Positions 11,380 through 21,690 are shown, numbered from the stretch's first letter. The stretch is 64,000 nt of DNA from Macrotis lagotis (GCF_037893015.1 NC_133661.1:248740962-248804961); one strand, 5' to 3'. Numbers and translations: made by a program. The notes: a model not told the origin generated them from the sequence alone.

Positions 11380-12125
11380 TGTTAAAGACACTACATATAG
11401 TGCTAGGGGAAAGAAGAAGAAAGAAGTGGCTATTGAAGAGAGCTAGGTATTCTAAGAAGCCTATCTGAGGATGAAGAGCATTCCAGAAACAGAGGACAGA
11501 ACACACAAAAACAATGGGGGAGAGGGAGTGGGAGATGGAATGTCATGTTTGGAAAAAAGCAAATAATTTAGTATGACTGGAAGGTAGAGTGGTTAAGGGA
11601 GAGAGAAATGTGATATCAGCTGGAAATACAGATTAGAACATGATTGCAAAGGCCTTTAAATGCCAAACATAGAAGTTTGCATTGTATCCTAGAGTCATTT
11701 ATCCTAGAGTTTCTTATGTAGGGAAGTGATGAGATTAGATTCATATTTTAATAAAGTAAATGTGGCAGCCATGTGGAGGATGGACTGTGAGGGGATGAGA
11801 TATTGGAAGCAGAGAGACCATTTAGGAGGCTCTTATAATCTGTGCAAAACCTGATGGAGCACCAGCCCTGGAGTCAGGAGGACCTGAGTTCAAATCCTAC
11901 CTCAGACACTTAATAATTATCTAGCTATGTGGCCTTGGGCAAGCCACTTAACCCCATTGCCTAAAATAAATAAAAGTCAAAAGAAATAGGAAAAAAAGGA
12001 AGAAAAGGTAGGTTTTTGGGGAAAATAGTTCTATTCTAGATACGCTGAGTTTGAGATGCCAATAGAGCATCTTGCTAGAGATGTCCAACAGGCAGTTGGA
12101 GACATGGGACTAGAACTCAAGGATA
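11380..12125 (-). mobile_element. L2 antisense, 3' portion of a split copy
   Basis: The reverse complement gives the L2 ORF2 C-terminal/3' UTR order. On plus it reads CTCTTCCAGAAACAG-like text, GATGAGATTAGATTCATATT, GGCAGCCATGTGGAGGATGG, TGAGTTTGAGATGCCAATAG and CAGGCAGTTGGAGACATGGG. The next L2 piece appears only at 14.1 kb, so later insertions (12126-14084) split it. Confidence 0.7.
11850..11978 (+). mobile_element. tRNA-derived SINE, 5' truncated, inserted in L2
   Basis: It starts at GGAGCACCAGCCCTGGAGTC, lacking the first 25 bases of the body, and ends CCCATTGCCTAAAATAAATAAA. Confidence 0.88.
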
Positions 12126-12244
12126 CCATCATAGGTGCAAATCTAGATGAAACCTCAAACATCATCTAATCTTACCTCCACAAGACACAGAGGAGGAAAT
12201 CAAGACCCAGAAAGATCAAGTGATTTGTTTGAGGGGAAAAGAGA

Positions 12245-12480
12245 AGAGAACGTGCATTTATTAAGTGCCCCCTGAATGTTAAATACTTTATAAAAGTTGA
12301 CTAACTTTGATCAAGGAGAAAAGTATTATGGTCCTCTTTTACATCTAAAGAAACTGAGGCAGGCAAAGTAAATTGCCCAGGGTCATTCAGCTAGTAAATG
12401 TCTGAGGTAGGATTTGAACCCCCATCTTCCTGATCTCTGACTTCACCTGCTTTATCCACTGGACCACCTTGCTGTGACTG
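12245..12480 (+). mobile_element. MIR copy
   Basis: GTGCATTTATTAAGTGCCCC, AAAGAAACTGAGGCAGGCAAA, TTGCCCAGGGTCATTCAGCTA and TTTGAACCCCCATCTTCCTGA occur in MIR order. The 114-codon minus-strand frame over this copy is chance. Confidence 0.78.
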
Positions 12481-12784
12481 AATAAATAGCAGAACCAGGA
12501 TTTCAAGTGAGATCTTAGAATTCAATTCAAATCCTCTTTGCCCCTTGCCTCTCTGACCTACAGCTATGTTCCAATGGACTCCCCCTCCTTTAAATCTATT
12601 TCTTCTTATACAGTCTTCCATAGGACTGGAAAACATTTGATAAACGTACTCTATATAGAAACCTTTCACATGGTTTTCGATAGCCAATACATTATCATAT
12701 GGACTTCTTCCCCCTACACTAATTTTCCATTCCATTTATGTTATTTTTCTTTGAAATCTTTCCAGTTGCCCCACATCTTTTCTT

Positions 12785-13092
12785 TTTAAAAAATTTTAAA
12801 ATTTTAATTTTATTTTTCAATTAACAGCAAAAAATTAGATCCTATGTCTCTCACCTCTCATTCACTCTTTGAAAAAATAAGAAAAATAAATCATTGTAAT
12901 AAATATGCATAATCAAGCAAAACAAAAATTCACATTACCCCAGTCCAGCAAAATATATGGGTCAATATACATACACTCTGAATCCTTCATTTGTAGAAGA
13001 GGTTGGGTAACATACCCCATCATCAATACTGTGGAATCATATGTGATCACTGCATGGATTAGAATTCTCAAGTCATTCAAAGTTCAAACAAA
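12785..13092 (-). mobile_element. LINE 3' end fragment, antisense (same family as 25.7 and 56.8 kb)
   Basis: On plus it reads ATTTTTCAATTAACAGCAAA, AATAAATATGCATAATCAAGC, GGAATCATATGTGATCACTGCATGG and AGTCATTCAAAGTTC. These are the complements of the sense text seen at 25.7 kb (AACTGTGATTCCAGAGGTCTG). The exact LINE subfamily is unnamed here. Confidence 0.65.
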
Positions 13093-13099
13093 AGATGAT

Positions 13100-13255
13100 A
13101 CTATAGTACAGTCATTGATTCTGGAAGAGAGTGAGACTGATGACTTTGTGCAGCTCTGCCTCACTTAAATCCAATTCATATGTAAGTCAAGACATTATCT
13201 TCATGATGTTATTGGTCTTCTTGGAGAGCAAAAGACCACCACAATCAACAACAAC
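13100..13255 (+). mobile_element. Composite SINE, 3' body only
   Basis: GAAGAGAGTGAGACTGATGAC, CTCACTTAAATCCAATTCAT and GGTCTTCTTGGAGAGCAAAAG match the long 3' body at 9.7 kb. The tRNA head is missing. A CAACAACAACC tail follows. Confidence 0.75.
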
Positions 13256-13371
13256 CACCACCACCACAAGAAGAAGGAGGAATCAGTGACCACTGGAGGG
13301 CAGTTGAGGAGTAGATGAAAGTTAATTGCAAAGCAAGTGGCAGATGTGACAAAGGCAGCTAACAGTAGGAA

Positions 13372-13612
13372 AGGATAGCTAGGAGGCAAAAACAAATTTA
13401 ACCTGAGTTAAAATCTGGTCTCAGGTTTTTATTAGCTGTATGACCCAGTTGCAAGTCATTTAACCCTCAGTTTCCTCAACTGCAAAAAAAAAAAAAGAAC
13501 TGGGGAAGGATATAGCAAACCACTCCATATCCTTGCCAAGATGATCCCAAAAGGAGTCATGAAGTGTTTGTTGGGCACAACTAAAATAATGAAACAACTC
13601 AAATTAGGATGA
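13372..13612 (+). mobile_element. Marsupial SINE of the 'ACTCCA' type, sense
   Basis: AGCTAGGAGGCAAAAAC head, AACCCTCAGTTTCCTCAACTG, AGCAAACCACTCCATATCC, GGAGTCATGAAG and a terminal ACTAAAATAATGAAACAACTC. The A13 run at 13484-13497 is internal. Confidence 0.78.
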
Positions 13613-13807
13613 AAAATACTTGAGATCTCTTACTTGACTTAGTAAAGAAGTTCATTTGCCTTGTTGCATTATAATTCAAGTCATAAATCAATACTCTCAG
13701 ATTTCAGTTGAGAAGAAGGTTCCCTCAAAAGAATGTTCCTAAGTATCAGGTTTGGGAACACATACATTAACAAAGGGTTAATAATCAATCAAGAACAGTG
13801 AAAATCA

Positions 13808-13992
13808 CAGGGCAGCTAGGTGGCACAGTGGATAGAGCACCAGGCCTGGAGTCAGTAGTACCTGAGTTGAAATCCGGCCTCAGACACTTAATAATTACCT
13901 AGTTGTGTGGCCTTGGGCAAACCACTTAACCCCATTTGCCTTGCAAAAATCTAAAAAAAAAAAAAAAAAAAAAAGCAAACAAAAAAAAAAGC
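13808..13992 (+). mobile_element. tRNA-derived SINE with perfect 12-bp target-site duplication
   Basis: Complete body with a long A-tail (A22 then A10). CAGTGAAAATCA at 13796-13807 is repeated exactly at 13994-14005. Long tail and exact duplication mark a young copy. Confidence 0.95.
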
Positions 13993-14084
13993 CCAGTGAA
14001 AATCAGAAACAAAGTCAAGATTAAACTAAGAACAATGTAGCTAGCACATTACCATCATATAACCTAGCAGAGCAGTCATGGAAA

Positions 14085-14712
14085 ATTACTTCAGCAAAAA
14101 ACTAGATTGCCTCTTTGGGAAGGAGTCAGTTTTGGGATATATCTGCATAGAGATGATAGATAACCCAAGGCATGTCTAAAGAGAATAGAAGAGGGTCCAG
14201 GGCAAAGCTATTATGTACATCGATGCATAGCAATCAGCATGCAGAGGAGCAGCCAGCAAAGGAAACTGAAGTAACATGTAGGTAAAAACCCAGAAGAAAA
14301 CTATATTATGAAGACAAAGGAAGGAGAGTGGGTTTAAGCAAGATGGTCCAATAGTATTAAAAAATGTAGAGAAGTAGAACGGTTCAAAGACTGAGAAAAA
14401 GTCCTTTGCTTTTAGGAATGTTGAGAACATTGGTGATTATGGAGAGGCTGGTTTCAATTTGATGGTAGAGAATGGAATTCATAATAATGGGTCTCAATAG
14501 GGTGAGAAAAAGGTAGCACATGAGAAAATGGAAACAAAGCATAGCCAACTTTTTCTAATAATTTCTAATAGTTTGCAGAAGATATGAGAGATATAGGATG
14601 ATAGTTTGCAAAGACAATGGTTTTTTGAAAGGCAAAAATTTGGGCATGTTTATTTGCAGCAGGAAAGGAGACAATGGTTGAGATTGGGAGGAGCAAGGGG
14701 ATGATTAAATAA
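14085..14712 (-). mobile_element. L2 antisense, 5'-ward portion of the split copy
   Basis: On plus it reads TCTGCATAGAGATGATAGATAA, GAGCAGCCAGCAAAGGAAACTG, AGGTAAAAACCCAGAAG, CATTGGTGATTATGGAGAGGC and TTTGCAGAAGATATGAG. These follow, in L2 ORF2 antisense order, the piece that stops near 12125. Confidence 0.65.
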
Positions 14713-14892
14713 ATAACAATAGTATTAGCTAACATTTATGTAGCACTTTAAGATTTATTTAATATTATTTTATTTTATATTATAACTATTCTGTGATAGG
14801 TGTGATCATTATTGCTGATAGCGCTTAAGGGATCTGTCAAGTGTCTGCAGCAGGATTTGACTTTAGGCTAGTTTTTCATCCATTAAACCACT
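14713..14892 (+). mobile_element. MIR copy
   Basis: GCTAACATTTATGTAGCACTTTAAG, then a shortened core, AGTGTCTGCAGCAGGATTTGA and CATCCATTAAACCACTG. Confidence 0.7.
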
Positions 14893-14911
14893 GAAATACA
14901 ACAATAATAAG

Positions 14912-14990
14912 CATCTCTTCTATTCTCCTTTTCCTTTTCCATCTCCTCCTCTTTCTCCTCCTCCCCCTCCTCTTTCATCTTTCTTCATAT
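14912..14990 (+). repeat. Polypyrimidine tract
   Basis: Nearly pure C/T (CTCCTCCTCTTTCTCCTCCT and neighbours) over about 75 bp. It could form triplex (H-) DNA. Confidence 0.85.
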
Positions 14991-15375
14991 CTCTAGCATC
15001 TTCTAATGATAAGCCAGACTGGCTGATGGTCAGAGTGGAGTTTGAATTTAAAACCATCTGAGTCACCTGACTTCTGTGGAGGATGGAGATGGTCCAAAGC
15101 AGTTCTATGGATGATCAATAGATGGCAGCACTAAACTGTGATTTGCATCCAGGTCCATTTTGCTACAAGGAACATGTCAATTTTTTTTTAAGATGGTAAA
15201 GCTAGGTAGAGCAATGCATAGAGCCCTGGAATCTGGAGGATTTTGCATGTTAGCCAAACCTCATTGGGTTCATGAAGAGTTGGACATGCCTGCACCCAAA
15301 GCTTTTTATTCTACATTATCTTATATACAAATCCATGGGCCACTATGTACCTCTAAGGAATTTTTAAAAGACCTG
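14991..15375. other. Intergenic with a degraded tRNA-SINE head
   Basis: 15195-15255 (AAGCTAGGTAGAGCAATGCATAG...) resembles the head of a tRNA SINE. Nothing else is assignable. Confidence 0.4.
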
Positions 15376-15379
15376 ATGT

Positions 15380-15421
<42 letters not shown>
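15376..15421 (+). repeat. (TG)n microsatellite
   Basis: About 23 TG units with one TTTG interruption near the left end. Confidence 0.97.
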
Positions 15422-15422
<1 letters not shown>

Positions 15423-15984
15423 TTCATGTATTCCAAATTTTTCTCTCTCTCTCTCCCCTCTTCTGAAAATAGTAGACAGTTGATATTCACTTAAGCAAGA
15501 TTTTCATTGGATATAAAATTAGAGGTGTGGAGTGAAGGATAGAGTCTGGATTCAGGGGATAAACTTTAGTTCTCATTTGTAAAATAGAAGAGAAATAGTC
15601 ATTGAAAAGGCTTTCTTCTTCCTTAGTTACAGTTTTCCATATTTGTAAAATGTTGGATTGGAAGAGATGAAGTCTCACGATCTTTTAGCTCTAAATCTCA
15701 TTATTCTATAGTGAATTCCACCTGTCTACTTCCTTCTCTGTGAAGAAGCCCTGTTTGGCCTCCAATATGATTTGAAAGCCAACTACTTCCCTTCCTTTCT
15801 TTCTTTCCTCCCTTCTTTTTTCCCCTCCTCCTTTCCTTCAGTCCTTCTTTCCTTCCTGTGGGAAGGTTTCACTTATGAATTCTTAGTATAATGATCTCAA
15901 TGCTAAGAAGATATAATTTAATAGGGATGTGTAAAGTCCTTCCTGAGTTTGTGATTTGTTTTGTTTTAAAATTACCTACACAAC
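15422..15984. other. Intergenic, includes pyrimidine tract 15786-15860
   Basis: The tract CTTCCCTTCCTTTCTTTCTTT continues to 15860. A weak MIR-like piece lies at 15560-15715. There is no coding exon. Confidence 0.5.
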
Positions 15985-16117
15985 AGGGCAGCTAGGTGGA
16001 TTCAGAAGGACCTGAGTTCAAATCCAGTCTCAGACACTTAATAAATATCTAGCTGTGTGACCTTGGACAAGTCGCTTAACCCCATTGCCTTGCAAAAAAA
16101 AAAAAACCCAAACAAAT
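15985..16117 (+). mobile_element. tRNA-derived SINE with internal deletion and target-site duplication
   Basis: GGGCAGCTAGGTGGA jumps directly to TTCAGAAGGACCTGAGTTC, so about 30 bases of the body (the box A side) are missing. AAATTACCTACA at 15969-15980 recurs at 16118-16129, so the deleted form either inserted as such or lost the segment afterwards. Confidence 0.93.
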
Positions 16118-16129
16118 AAATTACCTACA

Positions 16130-16524
16130 ACAAGATAGAGGAGACTTAGTTAAATTATAGTTCATGTAAGAAAAGATATTGGGGTTTCAATGGCCTAGAA
16201 GCTCAATTTAGGCCAATACGTTGATTTTGATAGATCTGTTATCTCAATGAAGTAGAAACTGTCTACTATGGTGCAAAATCAAATCACCTAGGTATTCTCA
16301 TCTTGTACAAATTTAATATATGCACAGGTGATACCTTGTCAGCAAAGAGCTTTTACCTTTGCATTTTACTCTAATAAATCAAATGCTTTTCTAATGCTCA
16401 ACAAAAATACACAGTGAGATTGTATATTCTTTGCACTTTAGTCAGTTGTGTGACTATACAGATATAGTTTGATATAGAATAGCATTAATGAAAGGCCACC
16501 TAGACTTCTTTCATATCTTTATCA
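16130..16524. other. Intergenic, no assigned feature
   Basis: No coding or repeat signal is recognised. Confidence 0.35.
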
Positions 16525-16717
16525 TGAATGCCCTCTATATAATGTTTAATATAGTTAACATGTATAACCTATATTTGATTGCTCTCTCTTAGGAAAATCA
16601 GGAGGGGAGGGAGGAAGGAAGAAAAATGTGGAACTCAAAACTTTCCAAAACAAATAAATGATTGTTGAAAACTATCTTTGCATGTTGCTGGAAAACTTAA
16701 CATTTTTTTTAAATGAC
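16525..16717 (+). mobile_element. L1 3' UTR fragment
   Basis: AACATGTATAACCTATATTTGATTGC, GGAGGGGAGGGAGGAAGG, TGTGGAACTCAAAA and GAAAACTATCTTTGCATG are standard end-of-L1 phrases. Confidence 0.85.
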
Positions 16718-16731
16718 TGCCCTCCCTAAAG

Positions 16732-16945
16732 GGCTGCTAAGTGGTGCAAAGGATAGAGTTCTCAACCTAGAGTCAGGAAGATTGGAATTCCAAACCTGCT
16801 CCACACACTTAATTAGCTGTGTGTCCCTTGGCAAATCACTCAATCTCTATCTGCCTCAGTTTCCTCAACTGTAAAATGGATATCATAATAGCACCTACCT
16901 TACAGGAGATAATATTTGTAAAATACCAGCACAATGTCTGCCACA
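16732..16945 (+). mobile_element. tRNA/MIR-type SINE, sense
   Basis: GCTAAGTGGTGCAAAGGATAG head, TCTGCCTCAGTTTCCTCAACTGTAAAATGG, ATAATAGCACCTACC and AGCACAATGTCTGCCACATAG. Confidence 0.8.
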
Positions 16946-17202
16946 TAGTAGGTCATTCAGTTGTGACCAACTCTTTGTGACCCCAATTGGGATATCCTTG
17001 ATGAAGAAACTGCAATGATTTGCCATTTCTTTCTCCAACTTATTTTACAGATGAGGAAACTGAGGCAGATAGGGTAAATGACTTGTTCAGGGTCACATGG
17101 CTAGTAAGTATATATGAGGTAAGATTTAAACTCAGGAAGATAAGTCATCCTGACTCTAGGTCTGACGCTCTATCCAATGTGCCATTCAGCTGCCCCTCAA
17201 AA
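16946..17202 (-). mobile_element. Marsupial SINE of the 'ACTCCAG' type, antisense
   Basis: CATTCAGTTGTGACCAACTCTTTGTGACCCC, GATTTGCCATTTCTTTCTCC, CAGATGAGGAAACTGAGGCA, then CTATCCAATGTGCCATTCAGCTGCCCC. It is head-to-head with the preceding sense copy. Confidence 0.88.
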
Positions 17203-17414
17203 GCCTATCATAAATGCTTATATATTTTCTTCCTTCCAGATTCTAAAATATTTTGTAGATATTAAAAAGTAGACATACAGGTCAGTATTTAGTAATGTTT
17301 TCTCAATTCTTTTTTAATTTGGTAATAATAAAACTATTTATGATTCCCCTCCATGCATTTGGTATTCTTCCGTCATTAAAAAAACTTTCATAATTATACT
17401 TCAAGATTTCTTAA
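17203..17414. other. Intergenic, no assigned feature
   Basis: Short A/T-rich gap with no signal. Confidence 0.35.
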
Positions 17415-17537
17415 TTTCAGTTCAATTAAACATCTATTAAATGCTTATTTAGGCAAAAATTGTGCTAGGTGTTGGGAAGATACATAGTTTAGATAGGACT
17501 TAACTTTCATAGAGTTTGCTGTCCAGTAGGGGGATAG
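17415..17537 (-). mobile_element. L2 3' end, antisense
   Basis: CATCTATTAAATGCTTATTT, TGTGCTAGGTGTTGGGAAGATAC and TAGAGTTTGCTGTCCAGTAGGG are the complement of the L2 3' UTR end. Confidence 0.7.
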
Positions 17538-17567
17538 GAATGAATGAATGAATGAATGAATGAATGA
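17538..17567 (+). repeat. (GAAT)n microsatellite
   Basis: Seven perfect GAAT units at the end of the antisense L2 piece. Confidence 0.95.
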
Positions 17568-18059
17568 GTAAAAAAGAACTTTAGAATAATAAAAACTCCG
17601 AAATAGTTATGTGATACCTAAAATATGTCTACATAGGGTGTAGGCTGATTTGAAAATCTCTCATATAGACAGTGCCTTGGAAGTATTGATGTATTGGGCG
17701 AAGCACTGGATATGGAATGAGAGGGTCTGAATTTGAATCTTTGCTTTGCTTCCTATGGCCTTGATTGTGGTCATCATCCAGTAATTTAACTCCTGTGTGT
17801 CTTGTTTTCTTCATCTTAACAAACTTCCTATTATAAAATACCTTCAGATATTATAGCAGCTTCACCCTTTAGACATTGAAATTTCATCTCTTCTAAAGTG
17901 GGAATCAGTATCTATAGGACCCTAAAATATCACTGTGTCTCTGCCAAAAAGTACTATGTCATCTACTAAATTTCACTATTCATACACTGGACAAGTGGTT
18001 ATATCCTTTCTGTTCTCTAGCTTGCACCAATGTGCTAATAAGGCACTACAAAGAACGCA
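17568..18059. other. Intergenic with degraded SINE
   Basis: 17690-17815 (AGCACTGGATATGGAATGAGAGG) resembles a decayed tRNA-SINE/MIR. There is no coding exon. Confidence 0.4.
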
Positions 18060-18339
18060 TATAGTCAGTCAATAAGCATTTATTAAAGTGCCAGATGCTG
18101 TACTAAGGCTAAGGATACAAAGAAAGGCTAAAAACCATTTCTTCTTCACAGTCTAATGAAGGAGGCAACACTGAAGCATTTTTTGCTTATTTTTCTTGCT
18201 TTTTAAATTCAAAACATGACTAATAGGAAATATGTTTTGAATGGCTTCATATGTATAATGGTATTGTATTTCTTGTCTTCCCAGTGATGGAAGGGCCAAA
18301 GGGAAGGATAGAATTTAGAACTGAATATCAATATACATT

Positions 18340-18455
18340 ATTTATATAAATGGTATCTATATTTATAACTAAATTATATAGCATAAATATATATTTATAA
18401 ACAAATTTTATATATATATGGATAGATAGACAGACAGACAGATAGCTAGATAGAT
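18340..18455 (+). repeat. (TA)n / (GATA)(GACA)n microsatellite
   Basis: TATATTTATAA-type runs followed by GATAGATAGACAGACAGACAGATAG. Confidence 0.9.
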
Positions 18456-18469
18456 AATGCATTGATTCC

Positions 18470-18735
18470 TTTAGTTGCAGCTGGATGGTATAGTGAATAG
18501 TGGCCTGAAGTCAAGCAGACTCCTTTTCCTGAGCTCAAATCTGGCTTCAGTCACTTCCTGGCAGTGTGACCTCAGGTTAGTCATTTGACCCTGCTTGCCT
18601 CAGTTCCTTATCTGTTTTTAAAAATAAAAAAAAAAAAGCTGAAGAAGGAAATGCCAAAACCACTCCAATATCTTGACAAAAACCCCAAATGGGGTCACAG
18701 AGAGTTGGACATGGACAAAAAAAACAAATTTATTC
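18470..18735 (+). mobile_element. Marsupial SINE of the 'ACTCCA' type, sense
   Basis: AGTTGCAGCTGGATGGTATAG head, GAGCTCAAATCTGGCTTCAG, CTTGCCTCAGTTCCTTATCTG, CCAAAACCACTCCAATATC and GTCACAGAGAGTTGGACATGGAC. Confidence 0.85.
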
Positions 18736-19075
18736 ATTTTGGAGAAGTTTATTGTCAAACATTTATCAATTCAACCCTAGAGGAAGGCTACTAGTGATTG
18801 GGAGGATAAGGAGAGATGGCATAGAAAGGGGTGCCTAAGCTAAATCTTATAAGAAGTAAGGAATTCTACAAGGCAAAGCTGTTTGTTTAGGCAAAGGGGG
18901 AATGACCAGTAAAAAAACATGAAGATGAGAGCTGGGTGGTCATTCAATAGACTCTACAGTGAGTGAATAAAGTTTGATTGATTCCAAGTTGATATGAGCT
19001 TTAAAAATCAGAGGACTTTTTAATTGATCCAAAAGCAAAAGGGAACCACCAGTTCAGGAGTTATGCCTGATAGTG

Positions 19076-19554
19076 ACTATCAGTGCTCACTTATTCTAAA
19101 GAGCGGCATCTGACAGACCACCCACAGAATGGAAGCAATTGCCAGTGGAGACATCTGAAAAAAAAAGCCCAAAACTATGAATTCTTCAAGATTAGACTGG
19201 TTGACCATTGTCAGATATGTTTTAGATAAACTTACTTTGACTATGTTGGATTACTTAGCCTCCAAGATACAGCTCTAAGTCCTAGGATTCCTAAATGAAT
19301 TGGATAAATATCGATTTTAGATGATTTAAGAATAACCAGGATGGGTTCCCTTGTCTTGCAAATATTTTCTGTACCCACATCCCTGAGTGAAAATTTCTAC
19401 CATTAAAAATTCATTCCTTTAAATTAAATATTTCCCTTTTCAAGCTCCTATTAAAATGCTAAATCTCACTCCAATTAAGCCTTAGAATTTAAATCAGAGA
19501 GAGAGAGATAGAAATTTATGCATTTCACTTCATTTAAAAATAAACTAACAGATT
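19076..19554. other. Intergenic, no assigned feature
   Basis: No gene or certain repeat is seen. Confidence 0.35.
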
Positions 19555-19680
19555 CCAGGGGATAGGGTGACATGGTAGATGAAGTTCTGGGATTAGAAAC
19601 AAGAAGACCAGGATTAAAATCCTATTTATGACATTTCATTCTCTGTGGATCAGGCAATATCTGAGAATTATTTATATGAT
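19555..19680 (+). mobile_element. Degraded tRNA-type SINE
   Basis: GGGGATAGGGTGACATGGTAGATGAAG, AGAAGACCAGGATTAAAATCC. Old and partial. Confidence 0.5.
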
Positions 19681-19865
19681 TGATCTCCAACTGAATGGAG
19701 AGAGAGAAACTCTGGATTGAATGCTGCCTGCAGAATGTGATTCCTGACTGGAGATTCTACATGAGTGCATTGGAGGTAGAGTTGGTGCAAGAGCTTTGGA
19801 GAGGAGAGGCATTCTACACCTGATGCCAGACTCTCTCTGGGATCCACTTGAGACATTTGAACAGT

Positions 19866-19888
19866 AAGACAGACAGACAGACAGACTT
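19866..19888 (+). repeat. (GACA)n microsatellite
   Basis: AAGACAGACAGACAGACAGAC, five units. Confidence 0.9.
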
Positions 19889-19921
19889 GAAACAAAACAA
19901 ATATGTAGGTAAAGTCAGCTC

Positions 19922-20125
19922 CTCAATGAGGTAGCTATTTGGACATCAGATTGGACCTTAAAGTTAGAAAGACCTAAATTCAAAACTGTCCTGATAAATT
20001 TACTAATGATAGTTGTGTGACCCCAGGCAAATCACTTAATTTCTATCCATTTCAGTTTCCTCATCTACAAATAGGGTCAAGAAGAAGTGGATCTAACTGA
20101 AAAATGACTGAACAACTACAATATC
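19922..20125 (+). mobile_element. Marsupial SINE of the 'ACTCCA' type, sense
   Basis: GTGTGACCCCAGGCAAATCACTTAAT, CAGTTTCCTCATCTACAAAT and terminal AATGACTGAACAACTAC. Confidence 0.75.
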
Positions 20126-20157
20126 AATCAGGGTTATTTTGAGAATAAAAGGAGATA

Positions 20158-21104
20158 TAGATAAACCTCATTTTATTGTTTTATTTTTTGCTTTATTGTG
20201 CTTTGCAGATACTGAGTTTTGTTTTGTTTTTAAAAATTGAAGGTTGGCATCAAGCACGTCTATTGGAGCCACTTTTCCCAACAACATGTGTTCACATTGT
20301 GTCTTTGTGTCACATTTTGGTAATTCTCAGAAGATTTCAAACTTTTCCATTATTTTCTCTGTTATGGTGATCTTTGATCAATGTTATTACTGACAATTTT
20401 ATTTGTTAATGGTAATTGGTAATTAATGGTAATGGTAATTAATATTATTTAATATTATTATTGTGATTGTTTGGGAGCAACACAAACAACATCCAGATAC
20501 AATGGTAACTGTATTGACAAATATAAGTATTCTGACTATTCCACTGACTGATCATACCTCATCTCTCTCCCTCCCATCAGGTCCTCTTATTCCCTAAGAC
20601 ACAACAATATTGAAGAATATGACATGAAAATAGTTGGAAAAGCAGTGACAGGGTTTGAAAGGATTGAAAGAAGTTTTGCTGTAGGTAAAAATGCTATCAA
20701 TCAGCATTGCAAACTATAGAGAACTCTTTCATGAAAGGAAGATTCAATCAATGCATCAAACTTCATTGTTTATTTTTAAGAATTGCGAAAGCCACCCCAA
20801 CCTTGGGCAACCAACCACCACCTTGATCATTTGGCAGTCATCAACCCTGAGGTAATTGTCCACCAGAAAAAAAGATTATGACTTGTCAAAGGCTCAGATG
20901 GTGGTTAGCAGATTTTTAAGCAATAGAGATTTTTTTTAATTAAGGTTTGTACATAATACTTTTAGACATAATACTATTCTGCACTTAATCGATTGCAGTA
21001 CAATGCAAACATAAGTTCTATTTACACTGGGAAACCAAAAAAACTCATATGACTCACTTTATTGTGATTGGAACCTAACTTACAGTAGCTCTGAGGTATG
21101 CTTG
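20158..21104 (+). mobile_element. Tigger1-like (pogo/Tc1-mariner) DNA transposon, internally deleted
   Basis: The left end reads AACCTCATTTTATTG... TTTATTGTGCTTTGCAGATAC. The right end reads TCTGAGGTATGCTTG, complementary to the left terminal repeat. TA at 20156-20157 and TA at 21105-21106 form the expected duplication. Inside, the 5' UTR block (GTGTCACATTTTGGTAATTC, CCCTAAGACACAACAATATTGAA) jumps to the transposase C-terminal block (GCAGTGACAGGGTTTGAAAGG, GAACTCTTTCATGAAAGG, TCAAAGGCTCAGATG). Most of the roughly 1.5-kb transposase frame is therefore deleted. The family encodes a DDD transposase that cuts and pastes at TA. The remaining frame is broken by stops and indels, so the copy is dead but could once have been mobilised in trans, since both ends are kept. 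Confidence 0.9.
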
Positions 21105-21499
21105 TAACTGAAGTGCTTTGCATATCCTAAAGTGCAATATAATGTTATTGTTTTGATAATTATTCTAGTTTGCCTCTCTAGAGATTTGGGGGAATTTCCT
21201 TGGGAGTAATATTGGGGGGTCTGTCTTTTGATTGAGCCAAAATCTAATCTTGCTTCTGTCAAAAGAGTTCACTTGTTCTTGTGTATCTATCTATCTAGAG
21301 TATCTATCTACTCTGCAGAAATTGTAAGATTTCTGCTTTGCAGTTTGCCTGAAAAAAAAAATGAGTTTATTTGCTATTCACTATTACAGTAGACTGTTGG
21401 GTAGTCTGAATTTGGTGGAAAGTGGCCAAACAATATTTGGGGGGCAGGTTATAGATAGGTCTCTGCATTCTGAATTCTAGTCTGGTATGCCACTTCCTT
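21105..21499. other. Intergenic, includes short (TCTA)n
   Basis: CTATCTATCTATCTAGAGTATC lies near 21280. No gene is seen. Confidence 0.4.
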
Positions 21500-21690
21500 T
21501 TGTTGATATTTTATTTTATTTTTTTCTCAGTTACATGTCAAAACTATTTTTAAACTTTTTAAAAAAATTCTGAGTTTTAAATTCTATCCCTTCTTTCCTC
21601 CTCCCCTTTCCATGAGATTGTAAGCAATCCAATATAACATTATAATTATACAATCATGTAAAACATTTTGATATTCGTCATTTGGTGATA
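21500..21690 (-). mobile_element. L1 3' UTR fragment, antisense
   Basis: TTTATTTTTTTCTCAGTTACATGTCAAAACTATTTTTAA, TCCCTTCTTTCCTCCTCCCC and AAGCAATCCAATATAAC are the complement of the L1 3' end. Confidence 0.7.

Larger units (their letters stand above)
18060..19075 (-). mobile_element. L2 antisense, interrupted
   Basis: The 3' end complement (CAATAAGCATTTATTAAAGTGCC, CTGTACTAAGGCTAAGGATAC, TTCACAGTCTAATGAAGG) is followed further right by GCTTTAAAAATCAGAGGAC and GGGAACCACCAGTTCAGGAG, the complement of L2 ORF2 C-terminal text. It is interrupted by a (TA)/(GATA) tract and a SINE. Confidence 0.55.

Noticed and set aside
12391..12735. 114-codon minus-strand frame
   Set aside because: Its C-terminal half is the complement of a MIR; no family features.
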